From Aerococcus loyolae (lineage in GTDB: Bacteria; Bacillota; Bacilli; Lactobacillales; Aerococcaceae), in the NCBI RefSeq assembly GCF_002871915.2, contig NZ_CP126958.1, forward strand, positions 806,001 to 870,000: a stretch of 64,000 nucleotides of DNA. The letters run 5' to 3'. A program made the translations under genes and the position numbers. Below are positions 1-9,420 of this stretch, one piece after another (position 1 is the stretch's first letter; every line of letters begins with the position of its first letter). The notes under the pieces are model-generated. The model saw only the letters and a list, made by a program, of their open reading frames with translations. It ran no database searches and was not told where the DNA came from.

Positions 1-92
1 TTCTGAATAATTATCCTTTAAAAGTGATAGCTTTTTAATAAAAGTTAAAAATTGTTTTTGATATTAGCTTTATTGCTGTAATATATTATTTG

Positions 93-121
93 TTGACTTT
101 TATCTTATATATTGCTAATCT
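93..121 (+). promoter_or_regulatory. Predicted sigma-A promoter of lysA
   Basis: TTGACT at 93-98 and TAATCT at 116-121 are separated by 17 bases, about 98 bases before the lysA start. A second weaker -10-like TAAAAT lies at 178-183. The first 218 bases of the window are very AT rich, hold no gene, and show no lysine riboswitch that I can recognise. Confidence 0.5.
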
Positions 122-218
122 TTCAATAAATTTAATGAGTAGACTGACAATTTGATCACTAAAAGCAGTTTTTAGGGTAAAATAGTTAGTATCATGAAAA
201 ATATCTAGGAGGCAAAAT

Positions 219-1535
219 ATGAAACTGACGCAACACATGCAAGTGGTTAATAATGAATTAAACATTGCCGATATTCCTGTTTCTCGTTTAAAGGAAGAGT
301 ATGGAACTCCGCTTTATATTTATGATCAAAAAGGAATTAAAGATCAAGCGAAAACTTTTATCAATGGCTTCCATTCTAAAAAGTTTACTACTCATATTAT
401 CTATGCCTCCAAGGCCTTTTTAAACCTTTATATCGCTCAACTAATCAATGAACAGGGCTGTTATCTTGATGCTGTCAGTGGGGGTGAAATATATACACTT
501 TTGGCAGCTGGTGTTCCAGGAGAAAAAATATATTTCCATGGCAATAATAAAACCGAGTCAGAGATCACTCTAGCGCTTGAAAATGCGATTGGAAACTTTG
601 TTATTGATAGCCAGGCTGATTTTTATAAAGTAGAAAAAATCGCTAAGTCTCTCAATAAAGAGGCAAAAGTCCTCTTAAGAATTAATCCAGGGATTGAAGC
701 AAGCACCCATAAATATATCCAAACCAGCCTCGATGATTCTAAATTTGGTATGAGTAGCCATGATGAGGATACGGTGGCTTTGGTTAAAGAGATGGTTAAG
801 AGCGATTGGCTTGACTTTGCCGGTTTCCATTGCCACATCGGTTCACAAATATTAGAAGAAAGATTCTTCTTTGAAGAAGCTGACTTAATGTTAGCTTTTT
901 GCCGGCAAATGGAAGAAGAGGCCGGTTGCCAGGTAAGAGAGATTAACCTGGGTGGCGGTTTTGGTGTGTACTATAGCCAAGCAGATCACCCCTTTGATTA
1001 TGAGAAATTTTTACAAGGCTACATCAAGGTTATTGAAGCAGCAATTGATCAATATGGCTTAGAGCATATCGATACCGTAAGCATTGAGCCGGGACGGGCT
1101 TTAATTAATGATTTTGGAACAGCTCTTTATAGTGTCGGGGGGGTTAAACATACCCTGGCTGGTAAACCCTTTGTCTTTGTCGATGGTGGGATGTCAGATA
1201 ATATTCGTCCAGCCCTTTATCAAGCCCAATATGAAGCGGCCTTAGCTAATCGAATGAATGATGAAGTCGAAGGGGAGTACCGCGTGGCAGGAAAATTGTG
1301 TGAAACCGGTGACCAGTTGGTCCAAGATGCTCCCTTGCCAGAAGCTCGGATCGGGGATCTCTTGGTGATTCCTCGAGTAGGAGCTTATACTTATACCATG
1401 AGTTCGAATTATAATCGTCTAGGCCGCCCAGCCCTGGTTTTTGTCGAGAATGGACAATCCTATTTGGCCGTCAAACGAGAAAGTTACCAAGATATGCTCA
1501 GAAACGATTGTAAGTATAAGAATAAAGAAGACTAG
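219..1535 (+). CDS. lysA: Diaminopimelate decarboxylase
   Basis: This enzyme decarboxylates meso-diaminopimelate to L-lysine, the last step of lysine synthesis, using pyridoxal phosphate in the cytoplasm. The 438-residue protein has the normal family length. The PLP lysine lies in the YASKA motif (K65). HIGSQ, the phosphate-binding GGGFG, the EPGRA motif and the CETGD motif of the partner-subunit active site follow in the expected order. The ATG follows a strong AGGAGG site at 208-213. The next gene encodes meso-diaminopimelate dehydrogenase, so the pair forms the end of the dehydrogenase branch of lysine synthesis. No lysine riboswitch was seen upstream. Confidence 0.95.
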   Translation: MKLTQHMQVVNNELNIADIPVSRLKEEYGTPLYIYDQKGIKDQAKTFINGFHSKKFTTHIIYASKAFLNLYIAQLINEQGCYLDAVSGGEIYTLLAAGVPGEKIYFHGNNKTESEITLALENAIGNFVIDSQADFYKVEKIAKSLNKEAKVLLRINPGIEASTHKYIQTSLDDSKFGMSSHDEDTVALVKEMVKSDWLDFAGFHCHIGSQILEERFFFEEADLMLAFCRQMEEEAGCQVREINLGGGFGVYYSQADHPFDYEKFLQGYIKVIEAAIDQYGLEHIDTVSIEPGRALINDFGTALYSVGGVKHTLAGKPFVFVDGGMSDNIRPALYQAQYEAALANRMNDEVEGEYRVAGKLCETGDQLVQDAPLPEARIGDLLVIPRVGAYTYTMSSNYNRLGRPALVFVENGQSYLAVKRESYQDMLRNDCKYKNKED

Positions 1536-1564
1536 TTTTTTAGAATTTAAAGGAGGAAACAAAA

Positions 1565-2536
1565 ATGATAAAAGTTGGTATTGTTGGCTATGGTAATTTA
1601 GGTAAAGGTGTGGAAATTGCAGTTAATGCAGCGGAAGATATGGAATTGCTAGGAATTTTTACTAGACGGCAGCCTGATCAATTAGATACAAAGAGCCCAG
1701 CCTATCAAATCGATGATATTCTTGACTTTAAAGACAAAATTGATGTCTTAATTTTATGTGGTGGTTCTCAATCGGATATTCCTGTTCAAGCTCCTCGTTT
1801 AGCGGAAAACTTTAATACAGTGGATGCCTACGATAACCACGATAAGATTCCAGAATACTTCGATCAAATGGATCAACTTGCTAAAGAAAATAGCCATGTC
1901 TCTGTGATTGCTACGGGTTGGGATCCAGGTCTGTTCTCACTTAACCGCTTATTAGCTGAAACCATCTTACCGCAAGGACAAACCTATACTTTCTGGGGCA
2001 GAGGGGTTAGCCAAGGGCATTCTGATGCAGTACGCCGGGTAGATGGCGTCAAGGCAGCTATTCAATATACCGTGCCTAATCAAGCCATGCTAGAGGCAGC
2101 AAAGGCTGGCGACCCTATTGATTACCAACAAGCGACTGCCCATAGTCGTGAAGTCTATGCAGTCCTAGAAGAGGGCGCTGATCCAGATCAAGTTGCCGAA
2201 GCGATCAAGACCATGCCTGATTATTTTGCCCCTTATGACCAAGTCGATGTGCATTTTATTTCTCAAGAAGAATTAGATCAAAACCATCAAGGGATCCCTC
2301 ATGGGGGTGAAGTGGTGCGCCAAGGACAAACCAGCGCTGACCACCATGCAGTTTACAATTTTGCCTTGCAATTAGGTAGCAACCCTGAGTTTACCGGTGC
2401 AGTGAATACTTGCTATGCGCGGGCTGCATACCGCTTAGCTAAGGAAGAACAATTTGGAGCTAAAACCGTCTTTGATATCGCTCCCGCTTATCTATCTGCA
2501 AAATCTGGTGCACAACTCCGCCATGACTTGCTCTAG
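1565..2536 (+). CDS. ddh: Meso-diaminopimelate D-dehydrogenase
   Basis: It makes meso-diaminopimelate from tetrahydrodipicolinate, ammonia and NADPH in one step, replacing the longer acylated branches. The 323-residue protein starts with a Rossmann NADPH-binding motif (VGIVGYGNLGKG, residues 4-15). It carries Ddh-type sequences such as ATGWDPGLFS and WGRGVSQGHSDAVRR, and its length is close to that of characterised Ddh enzymes. It lies 29 bases after lysA behind an AAAGGAGG site, so the two are probably cotranscribed. Ddh has a patchy distribution in Lactobacillales. Here it presumably feeds LysA directly. Confidence 0.92.
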   Translation: MIKVGIVGYGNLGKGVEIAVNAAEDMELLGIFTRRQPDQLDTKSPAYQIDDILDFKDKIDVLILCGGSQSDIPVQAPRLAENFNTVDAYDNHDKIPEYFDQMDQLAKENSHVSVIATGWDPGLFSLNRLLAETILPQGQTYTFWGRGVSQGHSDAVRRVDGVKAAIQYTVPNQAMLEAAKAGDPIDYQQATAHSREVYAVLEEGADPDQVAEAIKTMPDYFAPYDQVDVHFISQEELDQNHQGIPHGGEVVRQGQTSADHHAVYNFALQLGSNPEFTGAVNTCYARAAYRLAKEEQFGAKTVFDIAPAYLSAKSGAQLRHDLL

Positions 2537-2565
2537 GTCTTGAGCATAAAGAAAGCATTTACATG

Positions 2566-2643
2566 ACATATTTGATATACTGAAGTCAGTTGGAAATTGG
2601 GAGGATCAACTCTGATCCTCTAACTGTTATAAGTCAAATATGT
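2566..2643 (+). promoter_or_regulatory. Structured leader of the alanine dehydrogenase gene
   Basis: Three nested inverted repeats lie just before the ald ribosome site. The outer arms are ACATATTTGA (2566-2575) and TCAAATATGT (2634-2643). The middle arms are CAGTT (2587-2591) and AACTG (2622-2626). The inner hairpin is GAGGATCA (2601-2608) and TGATCCTC (2613-2620) with a four-base loop. No U-run follows, so it is not a simple terminator. It could be a regulatory RNA, a processing site or an operator; which one cannot be told from sequence alone. Confidence 0.45.
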
Positions 2644-2661
2644 GAATGGAGGCTTTGTATA

Positions 2662-3765
2662 ATGAGAATTGGTGTACCTAAAGAAATCAAGAATCATGAA
2701 GATCGGGTGGCAATGACACCGGCCAACGCCTTTAACCTTGTCCAAGCTGGACATGAAGTATTTATCGAAAGCTCAGCTGGTGTAGGTTCTTCATATGAAG
2801 ATAGTGAATATGAAGAAGTAGGGGCTAAGATCGTAAGCTCTGCTAAAGAAGCGTGGGACGTTGATATGGTGGTTAAGGTTAAAGAACCCCTTGAATCTGA
2901 ATACCAATATCTCCGCGAAGACTTAATTGTGATGACCTATCTGCACTTAGCGGATAATGAGCCTTTGGTGGATGCTTTAATTGAAAATAAAACCACAGGT
3001 GTAGCCTATGAAACCATGGAGTTAAATGGGAAATTGCCTTTACTTAACCCAATGAGTGAAGTGGCTGGACGGACTGCTATTCAAGTCGGTGCTCACTATC
3101 TTGAAAAAACTAATGGTGGTAAAGGGAAGCTCTTAGGTGGTGTGCCAGGAACTCAAGCTGGAAAAGTGGTTATTATCGGCGGCGGTAATGTTGGTTATAA
3201 TGCCGCTCGGATGGCTGTTGGCTTAGGCGCTAATGTAACTATCCTTGACTTGAATCCAGCACGTTTAGGTGAATTAGATGACCTCTTCCAAGGTCGGGTT
3301 AATACATTAATGTCCAATGCTTATAACATTGCTAATGAAGTTAAGGATGCTGATGTAGTCATTGGTTCCGTTCTTATTCCTGGACGTAAGGCACCAATTT
3401 TAGTAACAGAAGATATGGTGAAGACCATGGAAGAAGGTTCTGTTTTAATTGACGTGGCTATTGACCAAGGTGGTAACTTTGAAACTTCTGACCATGCAAC
3501 GAACCATGATGATCCTGTATATACTAAACATGGTATTGTTCATTATACCGTTGCAAATATTCCAGGAGCTGTACCAAAGACAGCCACAGAAGCATTAACC
3601 AACGCTACCATGACTTATGTTCAACAAATTGCTAATTTAGGTATTGAAGAAGCTGCTAAAGCTAACCATACAGTATTTACTGGGGTAAACACCTACAAGG
3701 GTGAATTAACTAGTGCTGATGTAGCTGAAACCAGTAAGCATGACTACAAAGAGTTAAAATTCTAA
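2662..3765 (+). CDS. ald: Alanine dehydrogenase
   Basis: The enzyme interconverts L-alanine and pyruvate plus ammonia with NAD. I place the start at the ATG at 2662 ([16 protein letters not shown]), giving 367 residues. This is the conserved N-terminus of the family and follows TGGAGG at 2647-2652; an in-frame ATG at 2590 would add 24 unrelated residues. Visible motifs are the substrate-binding N-terminus with K and R (KEIKNHEDR), the MTYLHLA histidine, the Rossmann motif [13 protein letters not shown] and the DVAIDQGG segment. A bidirectional terminator follows. A structured leader precedes it, so it may be expressed separately from ddh. Confidence 0.95.
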   Translation: MRIGVPKEIKNHEDRVAMTPANAFNLVQAGHEVFIESSAGVGSSYEDSEYEEVGAKIVSSAKEAWDVDMVVKVKEPLESEYQYLREDLIVMTYLHLADNEPLVDALIENKTTGVAYETMELNGKLPLLNPMSEVAGRTAIQVGAHYLEKTNGGKGKLLGGVPGTQAGKVVIIGGGNVGYNAARMAVGLGANVTILDLNPARLGELDDLFQGRVNTLMSNAYNIANEVKDADVVIGSVLIPGRKAPILVTEDMVKTMEEGSVLIDVAIDQGGNFETSDHATNHDDPVYTKHGIVHYTVANIPGAVPKTATEALTNATMTYVQQIANLGIEEAAKANHTVFTGVNTYKGELTSADVAETSKHDYKELKF

Positions 3766-3784
3766 TAGTCTTTAGGTAAAGTAA

Positions 3785-3815
3785 AAAGAGAGGCTGTGAA
3801 AACAGTCTCTCTTTT
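3785..3815. terminator. Bidirectional terminator between ald and uppP
   Basis: A hairpin has arms AAAGAGAGGCTGT and ACAGTCTCTCTTT, a four-base loop, and T or A runs on both sides. It serves two convergent genes. It shares the AGAGGCTG core with several other terminators in the window. Confidence 0.85.
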
Positions 3816-3834
3816 CGTTTAGCCATTTTAGTGA

Positions 3835-4662
3835 TTATTGAAAAATAGCAAAGAAGATAATTACTATAATTCCTAAAGCAATCCGATACCAACCAAAGGC
3901 TTTAAAATCATTCTTTTGGACATAGTGTAGTAAGAAGCGAATCGTTAAAATCGAAACAATATAGGCCACAACCATTCCTAAGATTAGTAGGAAGCCTTCC
4001 TCGGTTGAAAAACGAAAACCATCGAGGAAGCCCTTAGTCAGTTTTAAGAAAGTCATTCCAAACATAATTGGAATACTCATAAAAAATGAGAAGTCAGCTG
4101 CAGTGGGACGAGAGGTCCCTAAAATCGTTGCCCCTAGAATGGATGAACCGGATCTTGAGGTCCCAGGAATGACTGATAGGGCCTGGAAGAGTCCAATTTG
4201 AAAGGCTTTTTTGTAAGATAAATCTTGGGTGGAATGGACGGTTACTTGGCGGTTTTTATTTCTGTTTTCGACTACGATAAAGGCAACCCCGTAAATAATC
4301 AGTGCAGCAGATACTACCACCCAGTTTTGGAAGTGTTCTTCAGCGAAGTCGTTAAATAAAAGACCAATAACACCTGCGGGAATACAGCCAACTACCACCT
4401 TAAACCAAGTCTCCCAAGTCTGTTTTTTCTCTTCAGCACTTTTTTGACTTGAAAAAGGATTTAAGCGGTCAAAATAGATCCAAACAACGGCTAAGATCGC
4501 CCCTAATTGGATAACGTATACGAAAATATTCCAAAATTCCGGTCTAAAGTCCATGGAAATAAATTCTTCTACCAAAATTAAGTGACCAGTACTACTAATT
4601 GGCAACCATTCAGTAATTCCTTCGACAATCCCCATGATGAAAACTTTGATAATATCTAACAT
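3835..4662 (-). CDS. uppP: Undecaprenyl-diphosphatase (BacA family)
   Basis: This integral membrane enzyme removes a phosphate from undecaprenyl diphosphate to recycle the lipid carrier of cell wall synthesis; overproduction in this family gives bacitracin resistance. The 275-residue protein has the two family signature regions: EGITEWLPISSTGH near residues 14-27 and PGTSRSGSS near residue 166. Several hydrophobic helices and the usual length agree. It is transcribed toward ald and ends at a shared terminator. The lactonase-like gene upstream is on the same strand, about 100 bases away. Confidence 0.95.
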   Translation of the reverse strand: MLDIIKVFIMGIVEGITEWLPISSTGHLILVEEFISMDFRPEFWNIFVYVIQLGAILAVVWIYFDRLNPFSSQKSAEEKKQTWETWFKVVVGCIPAGVIGLLFNDFAEEHFQNWVVVSAALIIYGVAFIVVENRNKNRQVTVHSTQDLSYKKAFQIGLFQALSVIPGTSRSGSSILGATILGTSRPTAADFSFFMSIPIMFGMTFLKLTKGFLDGFRFSTEEGFLLILGMVVAYIVSILTIRFLLHYVQKNDFKAFGWYRIALGIIVIIFFAIFQ

Positions 4663-4766
4663 TAAAATAAACGCATCCTTTCACTAGCATTTTTGTAGTA
4701 TAGCTAAAATACGAGGTCTTGACTAGGCCTAGGCGTAATTTTTAGCTTTTTTTAATTTGCTTAAGC

Positions 4767-5780
4767 CTATTGGACGCAAACAATTTCATTGAGGGGACAA
4801 CTGATATTGAGTGGGCTTAACTGTCCGGTATTTTGGTCACGTTTAAAGAAGGTCACTTTCTTCTCTTTTTGATGGCCCACAATGACATGACTTTGGTTAG
4901 CGTCAAAGTTAAAATCACGTGGAAAGTCTCCCCCAGAAGGAATGGACTGAATATGACTTAATTGAGACCCATCTTTAGAAACTTCAAATACTTCTAGGCT
5001 GTTGTAACCTCGATTGGAGACATATAAGAAGTTTCCATCTGTTGAGATACGAATAGCAGCACTACTATTTTCACCACTATAGGTCTCTGGTAAACAATTC
5101 ACCCGGTCGACAAAGGAAAAGTGACCGTCATCATATGTCAAAATATCGATGGTGTGTGAAAGCTCACCAATCACATAAAGAATGTCTTCTTTAGGGTGGA
5201 AAACTAAATGCCGGGGGCCAGTCCCTGCTTGACATTGATAGGAGGCTTTTTCCTGTAATTGGCCCTCTTGGTCAAATTGATAGCTAATCACACTATCTGT
5301 TCCTAAGTCACAGGCTAGGTAGTATTTGCTATCTGGACTGGTGTTAAAATAATGGCAGTGAGAGCTTTCTTGGTTAGGGTGAGGCCCTTGGCCAGTCCGG
5401 CTGATTATTTGTTGGAGCTGTAATTGACCATCACTGTGTATTTTTATAAGCGCCAATGTCCCTTCATGGTAATTGGCATTGAGTAATAATTGGCGTTCTT
5501 CATCTAGAGCTAGGTAACAGCCGTTATGTTCCAAGAAGGCACAGTGATCAACAAAAACGAAATCTTGGCCTTCTTTTCGATAATGGCTGACTCCAGGGCT
5601 AGGATGGTCAGTGAGCGTATAGAGTTCCTTGCCATTAGAAGAAAGAACCAGGTAAGTTGGATTTGATTCAGAAATTATTAATTGCTGCCCCTTAATTTCT
5701 TCATTGTGGCTATCCCATTCCAATAGATGGATGCCTTGGTTGTCTTGACGTGTATAGCCAGCTAAAAATATCTTTTCCAT
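4767..5780 (-). CDS. pgl: Lactonase-family seven-bladed propeller protein (probable 6-phosphogluconolactonase)
   Basis: The 337-residue sequence matches the YkgB/Pgl type of beta-propeller lactonases, which hydrolyse 6-phosphogluconolactone in the pentose phosphate pathway. Family motifs seen are the N-terminal AGYT start, SHCHYF near residue 139, GTGPRHLVFHP near residue 187, SNRGYNSL and PRDFNFD near residue 288. Repeating blade patterns run through the whole length. No signal peptide is visible, so it is cytoplasmic. The substrate is inferred from the family only. It starts at ATG 5780 behind AAAGGAG. Confidence 0.8.
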   Translation of the reverse strand: MEKIFLAGYTRQDNQGIHLLEWDSHNEEIKGQQLIISESNPTYLVLSSNGKELYTLTDHPSPGVSHYRKEGQDFVFVDHCAFLEHNGCYLALDEERQLLLNANYHEGTLALIKIHSDGQLQLQQIISRTGQGPHPNQESSHCHYFNTSPDSKYYLACDLGTDSVISYQFDQEGQLQEKASYQCQAGTGPRHLVFHPKEDILYVIGELSHTIDILTYDDGHFSFVDRVNCLPETYSGENSSAAIRISTDGNFLYVSNRGYNSLEVFEVSKDGSQLSHIQSIPSGGDFPRDFNFDANQSHVIVGHQKEKKVTFFKRDQNTGQLSPLNISCPLNEIVCVQ

Positions 5781-5880
5781 AATAATCTCCTTTACAATCT
5801 CTGATATATTAAATTTTACACTATGTTAATTTATTTAGCGAACAAGTATGGTAAAATCATTTGGAAAAGTAGGTGTTTAT

Positions 5881-7125
5881 ATGTCTCAAAACAAGCAGAA
5901 TACAGAAATAAAAAATAAGGATAAGAAGCAAAATAAGCAAGGCTTCTCCTGGCTAAAAATGCCCGATATCGTTAGTCGTGTATTAGACAATCGCTATGTA
6001 TCGCTATTAGTCATTTTAATCTTGTTCGCTTTATTTATCTTATTATTAACCCAAATCGCTTTTGTTTTTACCCCAATTATTGAATTTATTCAAACAATAA
6101 TCTTGCCCATTATCTTTGCTGGGGTCTTTTACTACTTGTCTTCACCCCTAATTAATTTTCTAAGAAAAAGGGGCTTGAATTCTTATTGGATAGCTGGGAT
6201 TGTGCTCTTAGTATTGGTTTTAATCATCCTATGGTTAATTTCCTTTATTCCCAATTTAATAGATGAAGCCAAACACTTAATTGGCAATTGGTCAAATATT
6301 TGGACCCAGTACCAGTCGGAAATTGAAAACATTATCTTTGGTCGCTGGTTCGAGAGAAGTCAGGAGACCTTAGCAGAATACTTAAATAATTTTAATCTAA
6401 ATCAATTTAACTTTAATTGGCGCGAACTTATGAATACAACCTTGTCCAGTATTGGTTCTGTTTTCGGTGTGATTACCCGGGTGATTATTGCCTTAGTGAC
6501 AGCACCTATTATCTTGTTTTATTTGATTGCTGATGGTGAAAAATTCAGGGATAATTTTGCTTCCTTTATTCCGGTAAAAATTCGTAATAAGACCATGCGG
6601 CTATTGGCGGATATGAACCAGCAAATTTCAGCCTATGTCAGAGGGCAAATCTTTGTAGCGATCGCGGTAGCAGTGATGTTTGCAATTGGTTATGCCATTA
6701 TCGGTTTAAATTACGGGACCATCTTAGCGGTTGTTGCAGGGGCTTTGAATGTTATCCCCTATGTAGGGTCTTTCTTTGGTATTCTTCCGTCTTTGATCGT
6801 TGGTTTAGTTCAAGATCCCTTTATGGTTATCAAGGTATTGATCGTGTTTGCTATTGAACAAACCATTGAAAGCCGGATTATTTCCCCACTCATTTTAGGC
6901 AGTAATTTGAATATTCATCCTATTACAATTATGCTGCTACTGATTGCTGGTGGGGACCTCTTTGGAGTGGTGGGAATTATCATTATTATTCCGGTGTATG
7001 CCGTTTTAAAGGTGATTTTCACCTATATCTTTGAATGGTATCGGGAAGTTTCCGGCCTATATGAAGAAGATTTGATCCAAGAACGGGAATTAAAGGAGCC
7101 CCTAGTCGACCAAGAGCATAAATAA
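5881..7125 (+). CDS. AI-2E family transporter (PF01594 type)
   Basis: This polytopic membrane protein has a charged N-terminus followed by paired hydrophobic segments, a central soluble stretch (about residues 130-200) and a second block of helices, the layout of the AI-2E/YtqE family. The family includes autoinducer-2 exporters and sodium/proton antiporters, so the substrate cannot be assigned. I prefer the ATG at 5881 (MSQNKQN, 414 residues): an earlier in-frame ATG at 5848 overlaps a likely -10 sequence (TATGGTAAAAT), while AGGTG sits just before 5881. A second family member lies at 25401-26567. Confidence 0.8.
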   Translation: MSQNKQNTEIKNKDKKQNKQGFSWLKMPDIVSRVLDNRYVSLLVILILFALFILLLTQIAFVFTPIIEFIQTIILPIIFAGVFYYLSSPLINFLRKRGLNSYWIAGIVLLVLVLIILWLISFIPNLIDEAKHLIGNWSNIWTQYQSEIENIIFGRWFERSQETLAEYLNNFNLNQFNFNWRELMNTTLSSIGSVFGVITRVIIALVTAPIILFYLIADGEKFRDNFASFIPVKIRNKTMRLLADMNQQISAYVRGQIFVAIAVAVMFAIGYAIIGLNYGTILAVVAGALNVIPYVGSFFGILPSLIVGLVQDPFMVIKVLIVFAIEQTIESRIISPLILGSNLNIHPITIMLLLIAGGDLFGVVGIIIIIPVYAVLKVIFTYIFEWYREVSGLYEEDLIQERELKEPLVDQEHK

Positions 7126-7265
7126 AAAACTTAATGGTCCTGGTCAAGATCCTTCATTGACGGAGGAAAAGTTAAGTAAATTTTCTAACTAAGCGATCTA
7201 ACTCGATAGCTACAGGAAATTGAATTTGAAGATGTAAGTAAGTAAAAAGAGGAGAGTAGCTTTTA

Positions 7266-8621
7266 ATGACATTGCGTTCACAACTTGCCAAGCATAGCGC
7301 CCGCTTGGTACAAATTTTACTTAAAAAATTAACCAAAGGCGGATCCAGTCTGCCAGGAAAAATTGCTAAAAAATTGGATCCGGCTATTTTAGCTGAACTG
7401 GGCAAAAATTACCGGGTAGTTATCATTACTGGAACCAATGGTAAATCGGTTACCACGGCTCTTACCGTTAATATTTTGCGGCAAAAATTTGATGAAGTCT
7501 TAACCAATGATACTGGCTCAAACCTGGAACAAGGAATTATATCCACCTTCTTGAATGCTAATTCCAAAGGGCAGGGGGATAAAATAGCTGTTCTTGAGGT
7601 TGATGAGGCTAGCGTTCGCCACATTACCGAATACATTAAACCGGAAGTGATCTTAGTAACTAATCTATTTAGAGATCAGTTGGACCGCTTTGGGGAGATT
7701 TATACGACCTTCGATTACATTTTAGAGGGGGCTAATAAGAGTCCCAAAAGCTTGCTTTTGATGAATGGTGACGCGCCAATTTTTGCATCACGGGACTTTC
7801 ATCATGATGTGGCTTATTTTGGTTTTAGTAATTCGGATAAAACGGCTGATAAGATGGCCCACTATAATACCGATGGGGTCCTATGCCCCCGTTGTGAGCA
7901 CATCTTGCATTATCATATGATTACTTATAGTAATTTAGGGGATTATTTCTGCCCTAATTGTCAGTTCCACCGGCCAGGATTAACTTATTCAGTGGATCAG
8001 ATAGATAAGTTAACTCCAGAAGCTTCAACATTTACTATTGAGGGCCAATCCTTTACCATACCAGTCGCTGGTATTTATAATATTTATAATGCTTTAGCCG
8101 CTTATTCAATTGCCCGTTATTTAGGACTAAGTCAAACAGCTATTCATGAGGGCTTGCAGGGGGCTAAGCGGATGTTTGGTCGTCAAGAGGCCTTAAACAT
8201 TTATGGCAAGGACACACGTATTAATCTCATTAAGAACCCGGTTGGTTTTAATCAAATTGTTTCTTTACTGGAATTAGACCAAGAAGACTTTTCTTTAGTG
8301 GTTCTCCTCAATGATAATCCTGCCGATGGTCAGGATATTTCCTGGATTTGGGACGCCATGTTTGAAAATATCGCCCAATTATCTAATATAAAAGCTACGG
8401 CGGTAGGGGGCATACGGGTAAAAGATCTTAAAGTTCGGATGCAAGTGGCTGGTTTTGATGAAGATCACTTGGAAGAACTTTCTAATTCACAGGAAGCCCT
8501 TCAATGGATTGCATCTGTCCCCAGCCAAAAAGTTTATGTCTTAGCCACCTATACTGCTATGCTCGATTTTAGACGAGAATTAGCTGACCAACATATTGTG
8601 AAGGAGCGGATGAAATCATGA
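7266..8621 (+). CDS. murT: Lipid II isoglutaminyl synthase, ligase subunit MurT
   Basis: MurT activates the alpha-carboxyl of D-glutamate in lipid II so that GatD can amidate it with glutamine-derived ammonia. The 451-residue protein has a Mur ligase P-loop (TGTNGKSVTT, residues 55-64). A four-cysteine zinc ribbon inserted near residues 206-231 (CPRC and CPNC) is typical of MurT. The C-terminal DUF1727 domain has RINLIKNPVGFNQ and NDNPADGQDISW, which carries the aspartate thought to complete the GatD triad. It overlaps gatD by four bases, so the subunits are translationally coupled. GAGGAG precedes the ATG. Confidence 0.94.
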   Translation: MTLRSQLAKHSARLVQILLKKLTKGGSSLPGKIAKKLDPAILAELGKNYRVVIITGTNGKSVTTALTVNILRQKFDEVLTNDTGSNLEQGIISTFLNANSKGQGDKIAVLEVDEASVRHITEYIKPEVILVTNLFRDQLDRFGEIYTTFDYILEGANKSPKSLLLMNGDAPIFASRDFHHDVAYFGFSNSDKTADKMAHYNTDGVLCPRCEHILHYHMITYSNLGDYFCPNCQFHRPGLTYSVDQIDKLTPEASTFTIEGQSFTIPVAGIYNIYNALAAYSIARYLGLSQTAIHEGLQGAKRMFGRQEALNIYGKDTRINLIKNPVGFNQIVSLLELDQEDFSLVVLLNDNPADGQDISWIWDAMFENIAQLSNIKATAVGGIRVKDLKVRMQVAGFDEDHLEELSNSQEALQWIASVPSQKVYVLATYTAMLDFRRELADQHIVKERMKS

Positions 8622-9265
8622 TCTTTAGAATTGGCCATCTCTATGGCAATTTAATGAATACCTATGGAGATAATGGTAACCTGCTTATGCTCCAGTACCT
8701 TGCCAAGGAAAAGGGACTCCAGGTAGAAAAAGAGATTATTTCTATTGATGACTCCTTGGATAGTGATCGCTATGATTTTATCTTCTTTGGCGGCGGACAA
8801 GACTATGAGCAGTCGGTAGTGAGCCGTGATTTGCAAAATAAGAAAGCAGCCTTGCTGGATTACATCGAAGCCAATAAGGTGCTGTTAGGAATTTGTGGGG
8901 GTTACCAACTCTTGGGAAATTATTATAAGACTATTAATGGAGAAGAGTACCCTGGTATTGGAGCCATTGATTTCTATACTAAGAGCTATCCAGAACGTCT
9001 GATTGGAACCACAAAAATGCATTGTGACCGTTTTGATGAGGACTACGTAGGTTATGAAAACCATGCCGGCCGAACCTATCTCGCTTCTGGACTAGAGCCT
9101 TTGGGGCGGATGATTGAAGGCTATGGGAATAATGATGAAGACCAAGTGGAAGGCGTTATTTATAAGAATACCTTTGGCTCTTATTTTCATGGGCCTCTAT
9201 TAGTTAATAACCCCCATTTGGCTGAAAGATTGATTGATCTGGCCATTGATCAAAAAGCGCATTAG
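8618..9265 (+). CDS. gatD: Lipid II isoglutaminyl synthase, glutamine amidotransferase subunit GatD
   Basis: GatD hydrolyses glutamine and passes ammonia to MurT to form D-isoglutamine in the peptidoglycan stem. The 215-residue class I-like amidotransferase has the nucleophile C93 in GICGGYQLLG and a histidine in YFHGPLL near residue 190; there is no classical glutamate as third residue, as expected for GatD. The start overlaps the stop of murT (ATGA). A terminator lies just after it. Confidence 0.94.
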   Translation: MIFRIGHLYGNLMNTYGDNGNLLMLQYLAKEKGLQVEKEIISIDDSLDSDRYDFIFFGGGQDYEQSVVSRDLQNKKAALLDYIEANKVLLGICGGYQLLGNYYKTINGEEYPGIGAIDFYTKSYPERLIGTTKMHCDRFDEDYVGYENHAGRTYLASGLEPLGRMIEGYGNNDEDQVEGVIYKNTFGSYFHGPLLVNNPHLAERLIDLAIDQKAH

Positions 9266-9271
9266 GTGGAT

Positions 9272-9303
9272 ACTGGTGGATGAATGAATCTGCCAGTTTT
9301 TTT
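9272..9303 (+). terminator. Rho-independent terminator after gatD
   Basis: ACTGG (9272-9276) pairs with CCAGT (9293-9297), with an inner GAT/ATC pairing, followed by seven T residues. Confidence 0.75.
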
Positions 9304-9420
9304 ATGAGTAAAAATAGCTTTAGTGGCCACTAGTTTTAGCTTTTAAACTTTAGCTGTTTATTGACTATTGACTTGACAAAAGTTATTATAAATAATTGAG
9401 AATAGTGAGGTATAAAATCC

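Noticed and set aside
1..218. Lysine riboswitch before lysA
   Set aside because: The region is short and AT rich and lacks the conserved L-box core; only a plain promoter is visible.
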